Of a DNA stretch of 64,000 bases, positions 37,494-49,161 are shown in pieces. The position numbers were made by a program, and so were the translations under genes. Position 1 is the stretch's first letter. Every line of letters begins with the position of its first letter. Origin of the DNA: Circinella umbellata (lineage: Eukaryota; Mucoromycota; Mucoromycetes; Mucorales; Lichtheimiaceae); NCBI GenBank assembly GCA_025093555.1, contig JAIWNF010000044.1, positions 186,001 through 250,000 on the forward strand, read 5' to 3'. The notes below the pieces were generated by a model. It saw only the letters and a program-made list of their open reading frames with translations, did no database searches and was not told the DNA's origin.

Positions 37494-39548
37494 ATGGCCA
37501 ATTTCATGGACGTTGATCCACAAGATCATGATGATGTATGGTCCATATCCTCAAGGTCGACCGCATCTCATTACACTTTCGGCGATAATCAGACGTGGAC
37601 CACATTGGACAGCAGCGATTTTGATAATAATGGTTCTACCCTTGTTGGTGGTGATGATATGATGAGCATTTAATCAACTATCGTCCAAGATGATATGAGT
37701 ATTTCATCATCGGTTACCGAAGATGGAGATGTTGCTATGGCATTCTATATGGAACCTGAACCAATAGGTTAATATACATACTTTTACATGTCGATTGTCA
37801 AATCAGTATCTTACTATTTATTTTTATAAAAGGAACGTCATCTTGCTTGTTACAGCAGTGGACACACTTGTTCCCTTGACACTCAACTAGCCCGTAACAA
37901 GCATCTACTACAATTGTCAAATAAGCAATACCAGTAAGTTTTTAAAGTTTCATTACGTGTTTTAATAATTTTTGGCGAAAGTGGTTATATTTGATGCTGT
38001 TATTACTTTTATGTGCTTGGTTGTCTATGTGTAATCTAACATTCGGTGATGTTTTTTTTTATATTATCAGGTATGAATCTATGTTTAAGTGGGGGCAACA
38101 AAAGGAAACGCGAAATAGGACCATGTATGCCGATGTTATGGCACGACATCACCCTGATGAAGACGCTGTTATTCATATACAATCCGTATATGACTTGATT
38201 CGAGAGCACCCAGCATCTGTATCAAGCTCTGAGGATTTCAAAAGTTATATCTACAAACTTAGCGTATCACATGAAGAGTACGTTAAATATCTATTTTCTT
38301 ATTATATTTTTTATTTATTATGCTAGTAGTATAATAACCACCATTTATAATAGTATTCATGTACGTTTCAACTCTCATTTTTATCATCATGAGACATTAA
38401 TGAAACTGTTTCCTGCAAGAAAATGTGCTTTGGAGAATCTTGCAGACAGACTATCAAATTGGGATTGATCAACGGAATGATGTAAGTACAATTATTATCG
38501 GAATAATGATTCGGTAATTTTGGTGTCATAACAGAATAACAATCTAATTATTACTGTATTGATAAATAATTTATATTTTGTTATATGTGGAACATTCTTT
38601 TTTTTTTTGGGCGCACGTCCAAAGCAGAGAGAAAAGCCTCCCGACGACGACACCGTCGCCCTCGTAGACCTTTCCCTGGATATCGTTTTGAAGAGCATTG
38701 TTTGATCGGGTATGGGGATGGACGTTTCAGACCCTCTATGCAAGGTCATGCTCCAGTGCCGGTTGAAGTAAGCATATATTTTTTTTATCTATATCATAAA
38801 TTTAATGTAAGCAAGAAGCATGTATATTTACAAAATTTTCGGTAATGATAATAGACTTTCCGTACAGTTCTGGCTCGTAGGGTTCGATTGATGCTAATCG
38901 ACGAGTTTCGATCCAGTACCGTTTGCAGTTATAATGATTGTCAAACTCGAAGCTTCCGTGCAGCAGAAGGAAACGTTCGTGTATGCAATGAACATAGAAA
39001 GCGCAAGTTACGACGGGTCCATGACCGGAACAATAATGCATGACGACAAACTTGGTGTTTAGATGAAAATGGAGAAGCCTTGAATCCTACAAGTAGGTGT
39101 GATGATTTGGTTGATGCTGGTAATTTGAATATATCATTTGTTGTTTTTTACATAAAGAATCATGCTGTATGGTTTAGAGGTGTATCTCAATTTATATATT
39201 CATGTTTGTCATAGTTGGGTATCGAAGAAACGTTTACGCGTTGAAATTTTGTGACGTATGTCACTTGGTAAGAAAAACCTTTAATTATCATATTCATACA
39301 TAGATTAATGTTTGCTTTCTTTACTAACAAAAAAACCACCAACTTAAACTTCCGTATTGTTACTTGACCGTGATCTTAATGGAGGGCGTAACATTGGGCG
39401 AATCTTGCTTGCCTATATTCAGTCCAATGGGGACATTAATTCAAGACCTGCTGCCTTGAGTCGTGGCTACAATCGAGCTGCTTTGAACGATGAAAACGAT
39501 GACGACTTTGATGAAGAGGAAGAGAACCCCAATAAGGTCATGGAGTAG
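37494..39548 (+). pseudogene. Broken Fanzor (TnpB-like RNA-guided nuclease) gene
   Basis: Fanzors are eukaryotic TnpB relatives with a split RuvC nuclease and a zinc ribbon. Visible parts in order: an acidic N-terminus (37494-37766); exon 37833-37933; exon 38071-38277 (FKWGQQKETRNRTMYADVMA); exon 38354-38481; a basic stretch leading to LIGYGDGRFRPSM (to 38767); exon 38868-39092 with LIDEFRSS (probable RuvC-II Glu) and CSYNDC; exon 39215-39267 with FCDVCH (second half of the zinc ribbon); and 39360-39548 with LLDRDLNGGRNIGRI (RuvC-III Asp). Lesions: in-frame TAA 37671-37673, phase mismatch between the first two exons, TGA 38466-38468, one-base mismatch at the 38767/38868 junction, TGA 39041-39043, and no AG acceptor before 39360 (the site reads ttg). 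RuvC-I was not located with confidence. A generic OrfB zinc-ribbon transposon protein is the broader alternative. Confidence 0.65.
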
Positions 39549-39621
39549 AGGGATGAATACTCCAACGTGAAACTAACTGAGGGGAGTATTTTATATATTT
39601 GTGTACCAAAAGTTGACTGCT

Positions 39622-39658
39622 TGTTCGTTTTTAGCACAGCTAACCAATGAAACGAACA
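39622..39658 (+). repeat. Inverted repeat 3' of the Fanzor-like gene
   Basis: TGTTCGTTT (39622-39630) and AAACGAACA (39650-39658) can form a 9-bp stem with a 19-nt loop, 74 bp after the Fanzor-like stop. The motif AACGAACA recurs at 39713-39720. In TnpB and Fanzor loci the guide RNA scaffold and the element end lie just after the nuclease gene, so this could be a relic of either. Confidence 0.4.
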
Positions 39659-39720
39659 CGTCCTTCTCGCTACTTTTTTTTTTCTTCACTTCAAATAATA
39701 ATAATGTACAAGAACGAACA

Positions 39721-42075
39721 ATGTAAGTATTTTAATTCTTTTCATAAATTACTTTTGCCATGATTATATTTTTTTTGTGAGGATATTGTTTTTTGAGGAT
39801 GATTTTTTTAAAGAAAGAGCTAAAAGTTTTAATAACCTAATGAGATTTATTCATTTGCGTTTTTAAATATTTTTGATCTCTTTCTTTAAGCCAATGAAAA
39901 TTTTTATAATAAACACAACACTTGATATGAGCAAAATGAATATTTCTTTATTATTAATGTTATTAAATGAAAAGTTTTTTTTTTGTTTTATAATTTAAAA
40001 ATCTAATTTTACATATTTATTTTTTGCATGTTTAGTTCAAGAGTAGGATAGAAAAAAATGAGTAAATAGTAGTGTTAGGTTGCTTATACCTAGTCATGAG
40101 GTATTTAATTATTGGATAGATAGATAATAATAAAAAATTGGGGTCTAACCGAGATAGCAAAACATATTTATACTCTTATGAAACATTAATGCAGCCAAAA
40201 AAAAAATCCTTAATATCTTTGTCATAAGATTAGAATAGAATGACGATCATGATGATGATGACGATGATGATAAGATACATTTGTTATTCCCAGGGTAGTT
40301 ATTATAGTTAGATAGTATTACTATTATTATTATTGATGTCATGGTGGTGGGAAATCAATTACACTTTTGTTAATAATTATTATAAAAAGCGTTCATCAGC
40401 TGAATGAAAGAGGTTTTTCGTTTGATAGTAAAATTTTATTAGATTAAGTTATGATATTATTGTTTACATGTCAAAGAGGAGTTTATGCAATGGAAAAGTA
40501 TGTTGATGTTATACAACAAGTTATACGTAAAAGAGATTGAAAAGATAAACCCTCCCCCGCGCGGTAATTAGTTAAAAGATTTAGAGTTGGATGAAACATT
40601 AATGTGAGTTATATTTTCCTAATGTAGAAATAAATGTGGCTGATTCGAATAGAGTTATTCATATCTGACGAGAGGGAATAATATATTTTATTCTTGAATA
40701 AAAAAATCCAATTTAATTATTATTAGTTTATAATAATCTTGGATGAAAAAATATAGAAGAATATTAATATTAAACCTTCTAAAAAACAACTCCTTCTCCT
40801 CCCCCCCCCAAAAAAAAAAAAAAGAAACAAACATTATTTGGGAGAAAAAAGAGATTCCAGAACTAGCCGATCACTTTTCTGATATTGGTTATACAGATTT
40901 TTGGTTTTACATGATACAAACTATTATGCCAAAAATCCAAGTCCAATGGACACTTCTATGACAAAATAAACGACCAACATAAAAAAAAATGACATCAATT
41001 AACAAGCAATGAAAATGATGGAAAAAAAAAGGAGAGATAGAGAGACCCATGACATTTCTACTTTTTTTTTTTTGTTTCCTGTATATTTCCTTGTTTCTTT
41101 TCGGTGGTGGGTGCCGGCGGTCTGAGAAAAAAAAAGTGCATTTGTTTTGGTTGTTTCTTTTGCTTCGGAGACCAGGCGGGGCTATGGATTTTTTGATTTT
41201 TTTTTTTTTTTTTGCCCTGAGTCGGTAAAAGAAGCCTCCCAAAAAGAAAAAAAGTAAATGCATGTTTTTTTTATAATATATGCATTAGCTGTATTCGACT
41301 CTGCTCTTAACTTTCCTTCCCTCCTCTTTTGTTTTGTTTTAATGATATTTTGTATATAATAAAAAGCTACTAAAGCAAAAAAAAGATTAATGTTACAAAA
41401 AGGAAAAAGATAAATACCTCGTTTTTTTAACAAATTGGTATATAGCACATGAAAAGCCAAGAGAAATTGTATCACAGACGTCATTGGAGGGGTTTTGAGT
41501 AATTGGGAAAAATGCCTCATAAACACACACGCACAAACAACAAGTTTTACTCATGATTCTATTATTTTTTTTTTAGAATCGCAGCTACACAAAGTTTTCA
41601 AAGAACGCGAAAAAAAGTATCCATTTTTGGAAGTAAAAATTTGTTTTTTTTAGATCGTCGTCGCCTTTTCCCCTAAAACACCAAAAAAAAGAACGAGATC
41701 CCATCTTTTTTTTTTTATTTTCTACCTCTTCTTTCTTCTTCCTTTTTTATTGTCATTATTATATAAAAAAGCCTTGTTTTTATTATTATTTTGGAACCTT
41801 TTATATTATTATCATTTTCAATTGCCCATTAGTATCAATTATTACTGTTATCATTATTTTTATCATGCCTGATCGGATATAGTATTTTTATATATATATT
41901 AAGGCTATTAATTCTCTTTTTTTTTCCCTTTTATTATTGTAAAACACCCAATACCACTGCAATTCGTTGTTCTTTCTATTATTTTTATTATTAATTTACT
42001 ATCATCATCATAACAACAACAATATCATCGTAACACTTTTATTATAACATCCACACCCCCCTTTTTTTTTTCTTA
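39721..42075. other. Intergenic stretch before the kinase gene
   Basis: About 2.35 kb. A GATGAT repeat lies at 40250-40272, a C/A homopolymer junction at 40800-40822, and a more GC-rich patch at 41101-41190. The last 400 bp are T/C rich and probably hold the kinase leader. No gene is supported. Confidence 0.4.
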
Positions 42076-43356
42076 ATGGCATCAACTACTTCTACTCAAT
42101 TGTACTTTACTGATAATATGGTTCCTGATCCTACTACTTCCAAACAACAAAAAAATACATCCTCATCATCTTCTTATATGATCGATTCAGCTTACAATAG
42201 CCCCAGCTCTACTATTGATAGTCGACGTCCCTCAAATACAAGTGTTTCTCAACGCAAATATTGTGATGAACAACAAACCATTGATTCTTATTCATCTTCA
42301 CGAAACAAAAGTCATTATAATCAACATACGGGTAGTGTCAAGGAATATGGTGAATGTTATCGTCGTCTAGGTGAAGGTACATCTGCTATCGTCATGGTAT
42401 TTCGTAAGATGGACAAGGTTGGCAAGACTACAAAACTCTATGCCGTCAAACAATTTCGAAAACGTTCAAAATCTGAATCCGAAAAAGAATATATGAAGAA
42501 GCTGACAAGCGAGTTTTGTATTTCATCTACTTTTTCTCATCCCAATGTTGTTGAAACTATTGATTTAGTTTTGAATGAACAAAAACGTTATTGTACAGTT
42601 ATGGAATACGTAAGTTTACTTTTCTATATATATAATTTTTTTCTTTATGTTTTTATATATTTAATAATAAAAAAACGTAAGCTAATAATATTTATACATC
42701 AATTTATAATATAGTGTCCTGGCGGTGATTTATTTTCATGCATCATGGCTGAAAGGATGTCTGAACGTGAAAAACTATGTTGTTTAAAGCAACTTATACA
42801 AGGTTTAGCTTATCTGCATGGGATGGGTGTAGCTCACCGAGATATTAAACCCGAGAATCTATTATTGACTACAGAGGGCCAGATCAAAATTACTGATTTT
42901 GGTGTATCGGATGTATTCCGTTTTGCTTGGGAAAATCAAGGTCACAAAAGTCGAGGCCTTGTTGGTTCTGAACCTTATATTGCACCAGAAGCATTTGAAC
43001 AAAAAGAATATTGGGGATCGATTGCAGATGTTTGGTCTGCGGGTATCGTCTTTTACTGTTTATGGACATCTGGCTTAATTTGGCGTAAGGCGAAAAAATC
43101 CTCTGATAAAGCATTTACTATCTATACCCGAATGCATCCACAACAAACATTTGATCCATTTTCACAACATTTCCCAGCAATTGAATCAAGACGTATCTTA
43201 TATAAAATGTTGGATCCAAATCCAAATACTCGTATCACTTCGGCTGATCTTTTAGAAGATCCTTGGATTCAATCTATTCCTGTATGTCATTATGGTATCG
43301 ATTCTTTAAATCAACGCCATGATCATGTTATTAAAAGTAAAATTGTTGCAAAATAA
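42076..43356 (+). CDS. Ser/Thr protein kinase, HAL4/SAT4-NPR1-like group
   Basis: This fungal kinase group controls plasma-membrane transporters and ion homeostasis. Two exons (42076-42609 and 42715-43356) give 391 residues. An unstructured Ser/Gln-rich N-terminus of about 90 residues precedes the kinase domain. Motifs: RRLGEGTSAIVMV (nucleotide loop), LYAVKQF (catalytic Lys), VMEYCPGGDLFSCI, HRDIKPENLL (catalytic Asp), TDFGVSDVF (DFG), then GSEPYIAPEAF (activation end) and DVWSAGIVFYCLW. All catalytic residues are present. The GVSD..R and GSEPYIAPE context is typical of the HAL4/NPR1 group, but subgroup assignment is by eye. The gene is preceded by a long T/C-rich leader. Confidence 0.88.
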
Positions 43357-43883
43357 CAAGTTTCTTTTATTATGTACTTTTTATTATATACCCCCCCCTT
43401 CTTCTCTCTCTTATACTTCTATTTTTCATTCTACATCCCTTCTTTTGTTATGGACATGCATTGAACTCTTTTTCTTCTTTTTTTTTCTTTACAACAAAGA
43501 ACTTTTCAGGTTCTATAAATTCATTCATTTCATTTATTCATTCATTTATTCATTCATTTGTACATAAAAAATAATAATAATATTTTATATATTTCTACAC
43601 AAAAAAAATGTTAATACTATCCATTATAAAAATACTTTTTTAAATCATAACGTATTATCCACTAAAAACTCCATTTTTTTTAAATAGAATGCTCAGATAT
43701 TTTTCTTTAATGTAACTAGTTCATGGAAAATAAATATGCTCAATATAACAATGAAAATGCAAAACAACGATATAAATATATATGTATATATGTATATATA
43801 TCGAAACGATTCAAAGGAATCTCAAAAGAGAGTAAAAAGGTGACAGGGAGGACGAAAAAAAAAATAGAGAAATTGTGTTTTTC

Positions 43884-44439
43884 TTAAAGAGGTTGACCTA
43901 ATGTAGTTCCACTTCCTGAAGCAGCAGCATTTAATGCTTCAGCAGGTATTTCAACAATCACTTTTTGTTTTTGAGAAGGAATGAGTGCACTGGCGTCTAA
44001 AAATAATAATAATAATAAAAAGATTCAATTAGTTCTTACAGTTCGATTGAAATCAAAATAACAAATTACACGATCTTTTTTTTTAAGAAAAAATATGATT
44101 TCCCCTTTATTACCTTGCATGTCTTCCTCTGGTGCTTCTAAATAACCTTTTTGATGCAATAATCGTTTTTCCTATATAAGTATTTATCGCACATGCATTA
44201 ATAAATCATCCCACCCCCTTTTTTTCTTTAAAAAATTTGTGATTTAAAAGTATTTACCAATTTTACAGCCTTTTCAAGTTGTTTTTGTTTCTTTTTTGAA
44301 ATGACTCTGCCTTGGAAAACAGGAGCTTGCCTTCGTTGTTTTGAGATACCTCCAGATCGTGCTATGTAAAACAAAATGTAAGTTTATTATTTATAAAAAA
44401 AAACATTATTTCTTCAATTGATCAAAACATACTTTTCAT
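43884..44439 (-). CDS. Small basic protein of unknown function
   Basis: Four exons (44439-44433, 44361-44258, 44171-44114, 43996-43884) close in phase to 93 residues. The first coding exon has only seven bases (ATGAAAA before gtatgt). The protein begins MKTRSGGISKQRRQAPVFQG and continues RVISKKKQKQLEKAVKLEKR as a basic helix, then an acidic turn (EAPEEDMQ) and a hydrophobic/Ala tail. Composition suggests a nucleolar or ribosome-biogenesis factor of the Alb1 kind, but I do not recognise it firmly. Closure of all four splice junctions is the main support. Confidence 0.6.
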
Positions 44440-45602
44440 TATGTTGTAGTTTTTTAGAAAAGAGCAGAAAAAAAAAAAGAAAAAGGTTTGGTACAAGCCT
44501 TTTGGGTTTTAATACCAGCAAAATGCCTCTTCCATCTGAACTATGGGAGGAGTTAATATGTAAAATACACACTGGGAATTTAATATTCTTTACCTGAAGA
44601 CCATTCAAACAGTAATCTTGTCCTCTTTAATATTTAATCATACATTTCATAGATAGAATGATATATATTTACCAATTGGTACAGCTGGAATGTAATAATT
44701 CTCTGAGAGTTGTTTTCTCAGGAACTTTCACTTTCACACAGTGGAAATAATGTTAATCCATCTTCAGCCATAAATACCCTCATCTTTCTTCGTGTCATTT
44801 CACAGCTACAGGTCTTCATTGTAGAACAAATGGTTTATCTTACTACCTTAAAAAATTAAGATTTTTTTCTTATATCTAAGTTTACCACCAAATTCAACTA
44901 TGATAACCTGACCTACTCTTATTTTTACACCAAACGATGTTAAATCATTGATTGTTATATTGTATATTTATCATTGTGGAGAAAAAAAATTGGAGAGAAG
45001 TGTGCTAAAGAAAGAATTGAAATGTTTTATGACAGTGAAGAGAGAATGAAAAGTTTAAGTTGTAGTAGTTAATAGGAACAATATTCTTCGTTGTAAATTT
45101 AGCTTGTTCAGCCAGAATGGTACTCATAGTGGTCTCATGGTATGTACTATGTTGTCAGTCGCTGGAGTGATATATCAACAGGGTGTAGGGCTATGTAGAT
45201 AATAATAAAATACCAAATACCACTCACACCTTCTGTTATAGACTCAACCCAACTTACCTAAGGCTATAGTGATACTAGGTCAATCTATGATACAATGGAA
45301 GTAGAAAGGTGAAAAAGTGATAAAATGGATTTAACTTTTATTTATTGGCTTTATTAGCTATTTATATGGGTTGCGTCGTTTTGTACAACTCAAGCCTATT
45401 TATCCACGCTTGAGCTCTGGTTACAATATTATTTAAATGGTAACATTCTTCCCCTTCTACACTGGAGGATAAAATTAAGAAAAAGGGTATAAAATAAAAT
45501 GATTTGAATTTATTGACAACCCATTTTTGACTTTCCGGTGGTTGCTGGTTGGATACGTAGTCTAGAGACAGAATTAAAACAGCATGCAACTAACTATGAT
45601 GT
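44440..45602. other. Intergenic; possible LTR remnant on the minus strand
   Basis: Read on the minus strand, 45300-45450 contains CATATAAATAG followed by several AATAAA-like motifs, which resembles the promoter/polyadenylation core of an LTR. No matching second copy or clear TG..CA borders were found. No gene is supported. Confidence 0.3.
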
Positions 45603-46149
45603 TGTGACAGTTATTAGTTAAAAATTAGGAATCACTATAAACCCCCAATAATATATATAAAGAGTAGTACGGTTATTTTAATAAAGTCAGTTCCTTTCCT
45701 CCGAATCTTTCACATTGGTGGAGAAGCCTTTTTAAAAAAAATATCTCTTATTTCCAATAGTCAGTTCTACAATTATGGATCAAAATAACTCTTCACAACC
45801 TCATTGGCCGCATGATATTGATCCATGGGCTGATAGGCATATCCCCATGGCACAGCCTACACCATTTGCTCGAGCTCTGGCTGCCATGGCACAACCCATA
45901 ATAGGACAACACTCGCCGCAGCACTATATACCAGCACAATATACATCGCTATATGAACAACCACAAGAAACCAGGTCAGCTGTAACGAAAATAGGCATTC
46001 TGAGAGAGCAAGAATACCAGCGACAACTGGCACAACAGCATCAGGAAATAGAAGTATTGCGTTTGGAACTCACGCAACAACAGGAAGCTCATCGTAGGTA
46101 TCCTGCTAATAGTTGTTTAGCCGTTTGTTATCTACTATCCAAATTGTAG
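45603..46149 (+). mobile_element. LTR retrotransposon fragment: 5' LTR and gag N-terminus
   Basis: A 112-bp segment (45603-45714) starts TGTGA and ends TCACA, as LTRs do. It contains tatatataaagag (possible TATA box) and aataaa. It is followed at once by TTGGTGGAGAAGCC, like a tRNA primer-binding site. After a 50-bp leader, an ATG at 45775 opens a 124-codon frame (MDQNNSSQPHWPHDIDPWAD onward) with a Pro/Gln-rich start and a Gln-rich coiled coil (REQEYQRQLAQQHQEIEVLR), as in gag proteins. The frame stops at 46149 and no protease or polymerase follows, so the copy is truncated. The LTR borders are tentative because no second LTR is in the window. Confidence 0.5.
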
Positions 46150-46309
46150 ATAATAGATTTACTGTGGCCGATGTGACCATCAATGGACGAATTAAATTAT
46201 TTGTTTAATTGAATTGAAAATAATAAAAGTTGAATATTTTTATTTTTAATGGTAGCCTCCCAAGAGAAAAAAAAGAGCATTTGATTCATATATATACAAA
46301 ATATTAAAA

Positions 46310-47480
46310 ATGAACACTATCCAGCACACTGAACAACTTAATACTGAAATTAAAAGTTTAATTGATAATAAATGGGAATTTTTAGATGGGTCTTGGCCTG
46401 AAATTCATCATCGATTCAACCATAGAACGTCTATAAAAGATATGAAAGGGGATACTATTACAGATATAAAAAAAACTATTACTTGATAGATTTGGATATA
46501 TACCTGTATATTACTTTCTTACTGTTTTATATGGAAATATTGAATATCCAGGACCATATCGTGAAGTAGAAAAGGAATTTGTCTTGTTATACCATATGGT
46601 ATCAGGTGTATCACGAAAAGATATGCATAATGTAATGCCATATGCAACATTTTATGATTTATATAAACGGTTTTGGATTACCATCATAAAGGAATTAAAT
46701 AAAAAAGTGAGACATGATTTAGATAATATGTTTTCACCCCTACGTATACGTATTCTATCAGCAATAGTAAATAATCCAGATGGTTTTAATAATGTTACAC
46801 TATTTATTGATGGACATGATAGTAAAATAAAGTATTATAAACCAAGTGAATTACATTCACAGTTATATTCATACAAATTGAAAGGACCAGCTGTACGTAC
46901 ACAGGTTATACAGGATATGAATAAAATGATTACACATGTTTCTATATCTGAAAACATGAAAAGTGTGCAATTGGTAATGATGGTATTATGTTCTTACAAA
47001 TGAAGCTGTATAAAAAAATAAGTGAAGCAGATTGTTTAGGTATAGATGGTGGTATAGCTTATTTATACAGAAATTTAAGGATAACGCAACAGATGCGGGT
47101 TATAATTTTATGATCGAAGCTTCTTACATCCCATAAGAAAAGAACCTAGACAAAAAATGACAATTAACGAGACACATTTTAATAATAAATTTGGGTCATT
47201 TCGTTCACCAATTGAAGCACAGTTTTCTATGCCTGGTTCCAAATGTGAGCGATTTAATTACAACCGTGCAGCATTACAAATATCTGATATAAAATACTAT
47301 AATATTTAGTTTTGTGTTACATGTATACTTACTAATATATGGCGGTTTGTTGATAAATATGATATAGAAGTACAGCCACATCATATGTTATGCTATGGAA
47401 ATGAATTCGAGTTCCCCAGGAAGAAAAATAAACTCGATTTGGTATTTTCTAATGAACAAAAGGTAAACACTGAATATAAT
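46310..47480 (+). pseudogene. Decayed DDE-superfamily transposase (DDE_Tnp_4-like)
   Basis: Conserved pieces occur in order but in different frames: an N-terminal segment from 46310 (NTIQHTEQLNTEIKSLIDNK), a stop near 46484, then VYYFLTVLYGNIEYPGPYRE, a helical HTH-like region, and LFIDGHDSKIKYYKPSELHS with a catalytic Asp candidate. SYKLKGPAVRTQVIQDMNKM follows, and after a frameshift near 46975 come GNDGIMFLQMKL and CLGIDGGIAYLY. The D..D spacing resembles IS5/Harbinger-type DDE_Tnp_4 proteins. Several stops and shifts show that it is dead. The C-terminal glutamate was not located. Confidence 0.55.
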
Positions 47481-47527
47481 GAAATGGTTGAAATGCAACA
47501 AAAGTTTTTACAGCTTGAAGATCCTCA

Positions 47528-47655
47528 CGGTTCGATTCGGTTCGGTTCCTCAAGAGAACCGAATCGAACCGACCTTTAGTAAGAACCGAACCGAACCGAA
47601 CCGTGAAGAACCGTGAAGAACCGTGAAGAACCGAGAAGAACCGAGGAACCGACAG
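47528..47655. repeat. Left AACCG array of the hAT element, with perfect palindrome
   Basis: The outer part is a perfect 16-bp inverted repeat: CGGTTCGATTCGGTTC at 47528-47543 and its complement at 47556-47571. After it the GAACCG motif recurs about every 5-12 bp, including three GTGAAGAACC units in tandem. Confidence 0.85.
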
Positions 47656-47929
47656 TAATTTAATGGTCTTTTTTTTTTGTGAAAAAACAGATATCTCAAA
47701 ATATAAGCACAATAAGTCTTTATATGTAGCCAACAAGTACAATAAAAAAAAACAAAAGTCATTTTTTAACTGAATTCCGTTTATTATCAAAAAAAGCTGA
47801 ATACTTTTTCTAAATAGTGAATAGAGGTGATGATCTTTAGTTAAGTGTTGTATGTGGTTCTATTGAAGCGAAAATAGTAATAGCAACTATTGAATATTCT
47901 ATTTAACGTTGTCATACTGAATGGGAGTT

Positions 47930-48260
47930 AGAAAATTACTGTTGTTACATCCATAAAGTAATCAGCAAAAAGAAATAAATGACTGACGGCCGTGTTAAAT
48001 GGAAGAAAGAAACATATTATTGGTAATTCAGAAAAATAAATATCCATAAAAAAACAGCCATTGTGTTATTGTTGTTACATCTGTAAAAAAAACTTTCTTT
48101 AGATATATTCATGGTCGTAGTAATGAAAGGTAGAAAATAGTGTTGTTGGTCCAATAAAAGTAATTGCCTTTTGCCTAAAAGAAAATAATGGCCGTGTTAA
48201 TTGAAAGGGAAAAAATATTGTTGTTACATCTGTAAAAGTAAAAAAAGAAATAAGAAAAAA
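47930..48260. repeat. Diverged internal repeats
   Basis: The phrase ttgttacatc(t/c)(g/a)taaa occurs near 47941, 48071 and 48222, and ggccgtgttaa near 47988 and 48190, separated by similar A/G-rich sequence. This looks like a few old, diverged copies of one unit inside the 5' part of the hAT element. Confidence 0.45.
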
Positions 48261-48514
48261 AAAATAGTTGCTACTTGCAGGGTTATCCATTTTGGATTTC
48301 CGTTCCAGCTTGGCAAAAAAAAACTATTTCAGTGAAATATCTTTTGTGCTTATTATGCTAGAAAGATCAGTTTCCCATTGATGAAGAGTTTTCGGTCAAT
48401 AATTATTTTAGGCAATATGCACTAGTAGTTAGCATTATCAAGATAGTTTTTTTTTTTGGAAGGTATAGTGTCATTGTAAAATTTGATTTCCTTTTTGGAG
48501 ATTTCTTATGATTA

Positions 48515-48790
48515 CAGTGTTTTGCGTTTAAAAATATAAAAATTGGAAGGGCCCAATATAATTTTTAGTTTCGCTAATATAAAAAAAAAACCTATCGATG
48601 AAATTTTTTGATGGTTGGTATAAATTTTGGTTGTTCAATGTCAATTTTTCAGTGCTTAATAATCATACTGACCATCAAAAAATTGTACTGATTATTAAGA
48701 AATTTCATTGTTGAAAAGAAATTTATATTGGCAAAACTAAAAATTATATTTGACCCTCCCAATTTTTATATTTTTAAACGCAAAACACTG
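48515..48790. mobile_element. MITE with 68-bp inverted arms, Tc1/mariner type
   Basis: The left arm (48515-48582) begins CAGTGTTTTGCGTTTAAAAA. The right arm (48723-48790) is its reverse complement with about five differences over 68 bp. Both ends abut TA (48513-48514 and 48791-48792). The centre contains further self-complementary pieces (TTTTTTGATGGT and ACCATCAAAAAA), so the whole 276 bp could fold into a long hairpin. No coding capacity. Confidence 0.8.
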
Positions 48791-49161
48791 TATTCTTAAA
48801 TAATTTCCTTTTTAGACACTCCTTCCGACTATTTATAATTATCCTCAATACTTCTTGCGCTTTGTAATAATTATTGCTTGGCAATTACATCATAGTCATC
48901 ATTGTCAAAATTAATGCTAATCATAATTATCATTATTATTATTATCATTATTACCATTACATATTATATTCCGCAGTAGTTTTAGAAAGCATATAAATAC
49001 CCATCATAATCATTAGATAAAAAAACATTTTACGTTATCCTTTATTATTTTTCTTCGTTATTCTATTTTATTTGGCTACGGCGTTATCTCCCTCCCCAGA
49101 TATATTTCAACGAAAGTTAATTTTTTTTTACTTACAACTACCTTCAATTTACTTTTCAGCG

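Noticed and set aside
47521..47660. CRISPR-like array
   Set aside because: The AACCG repeats have no unique spacers of constant length and sit at a transposon end in a eukaryotic genome.
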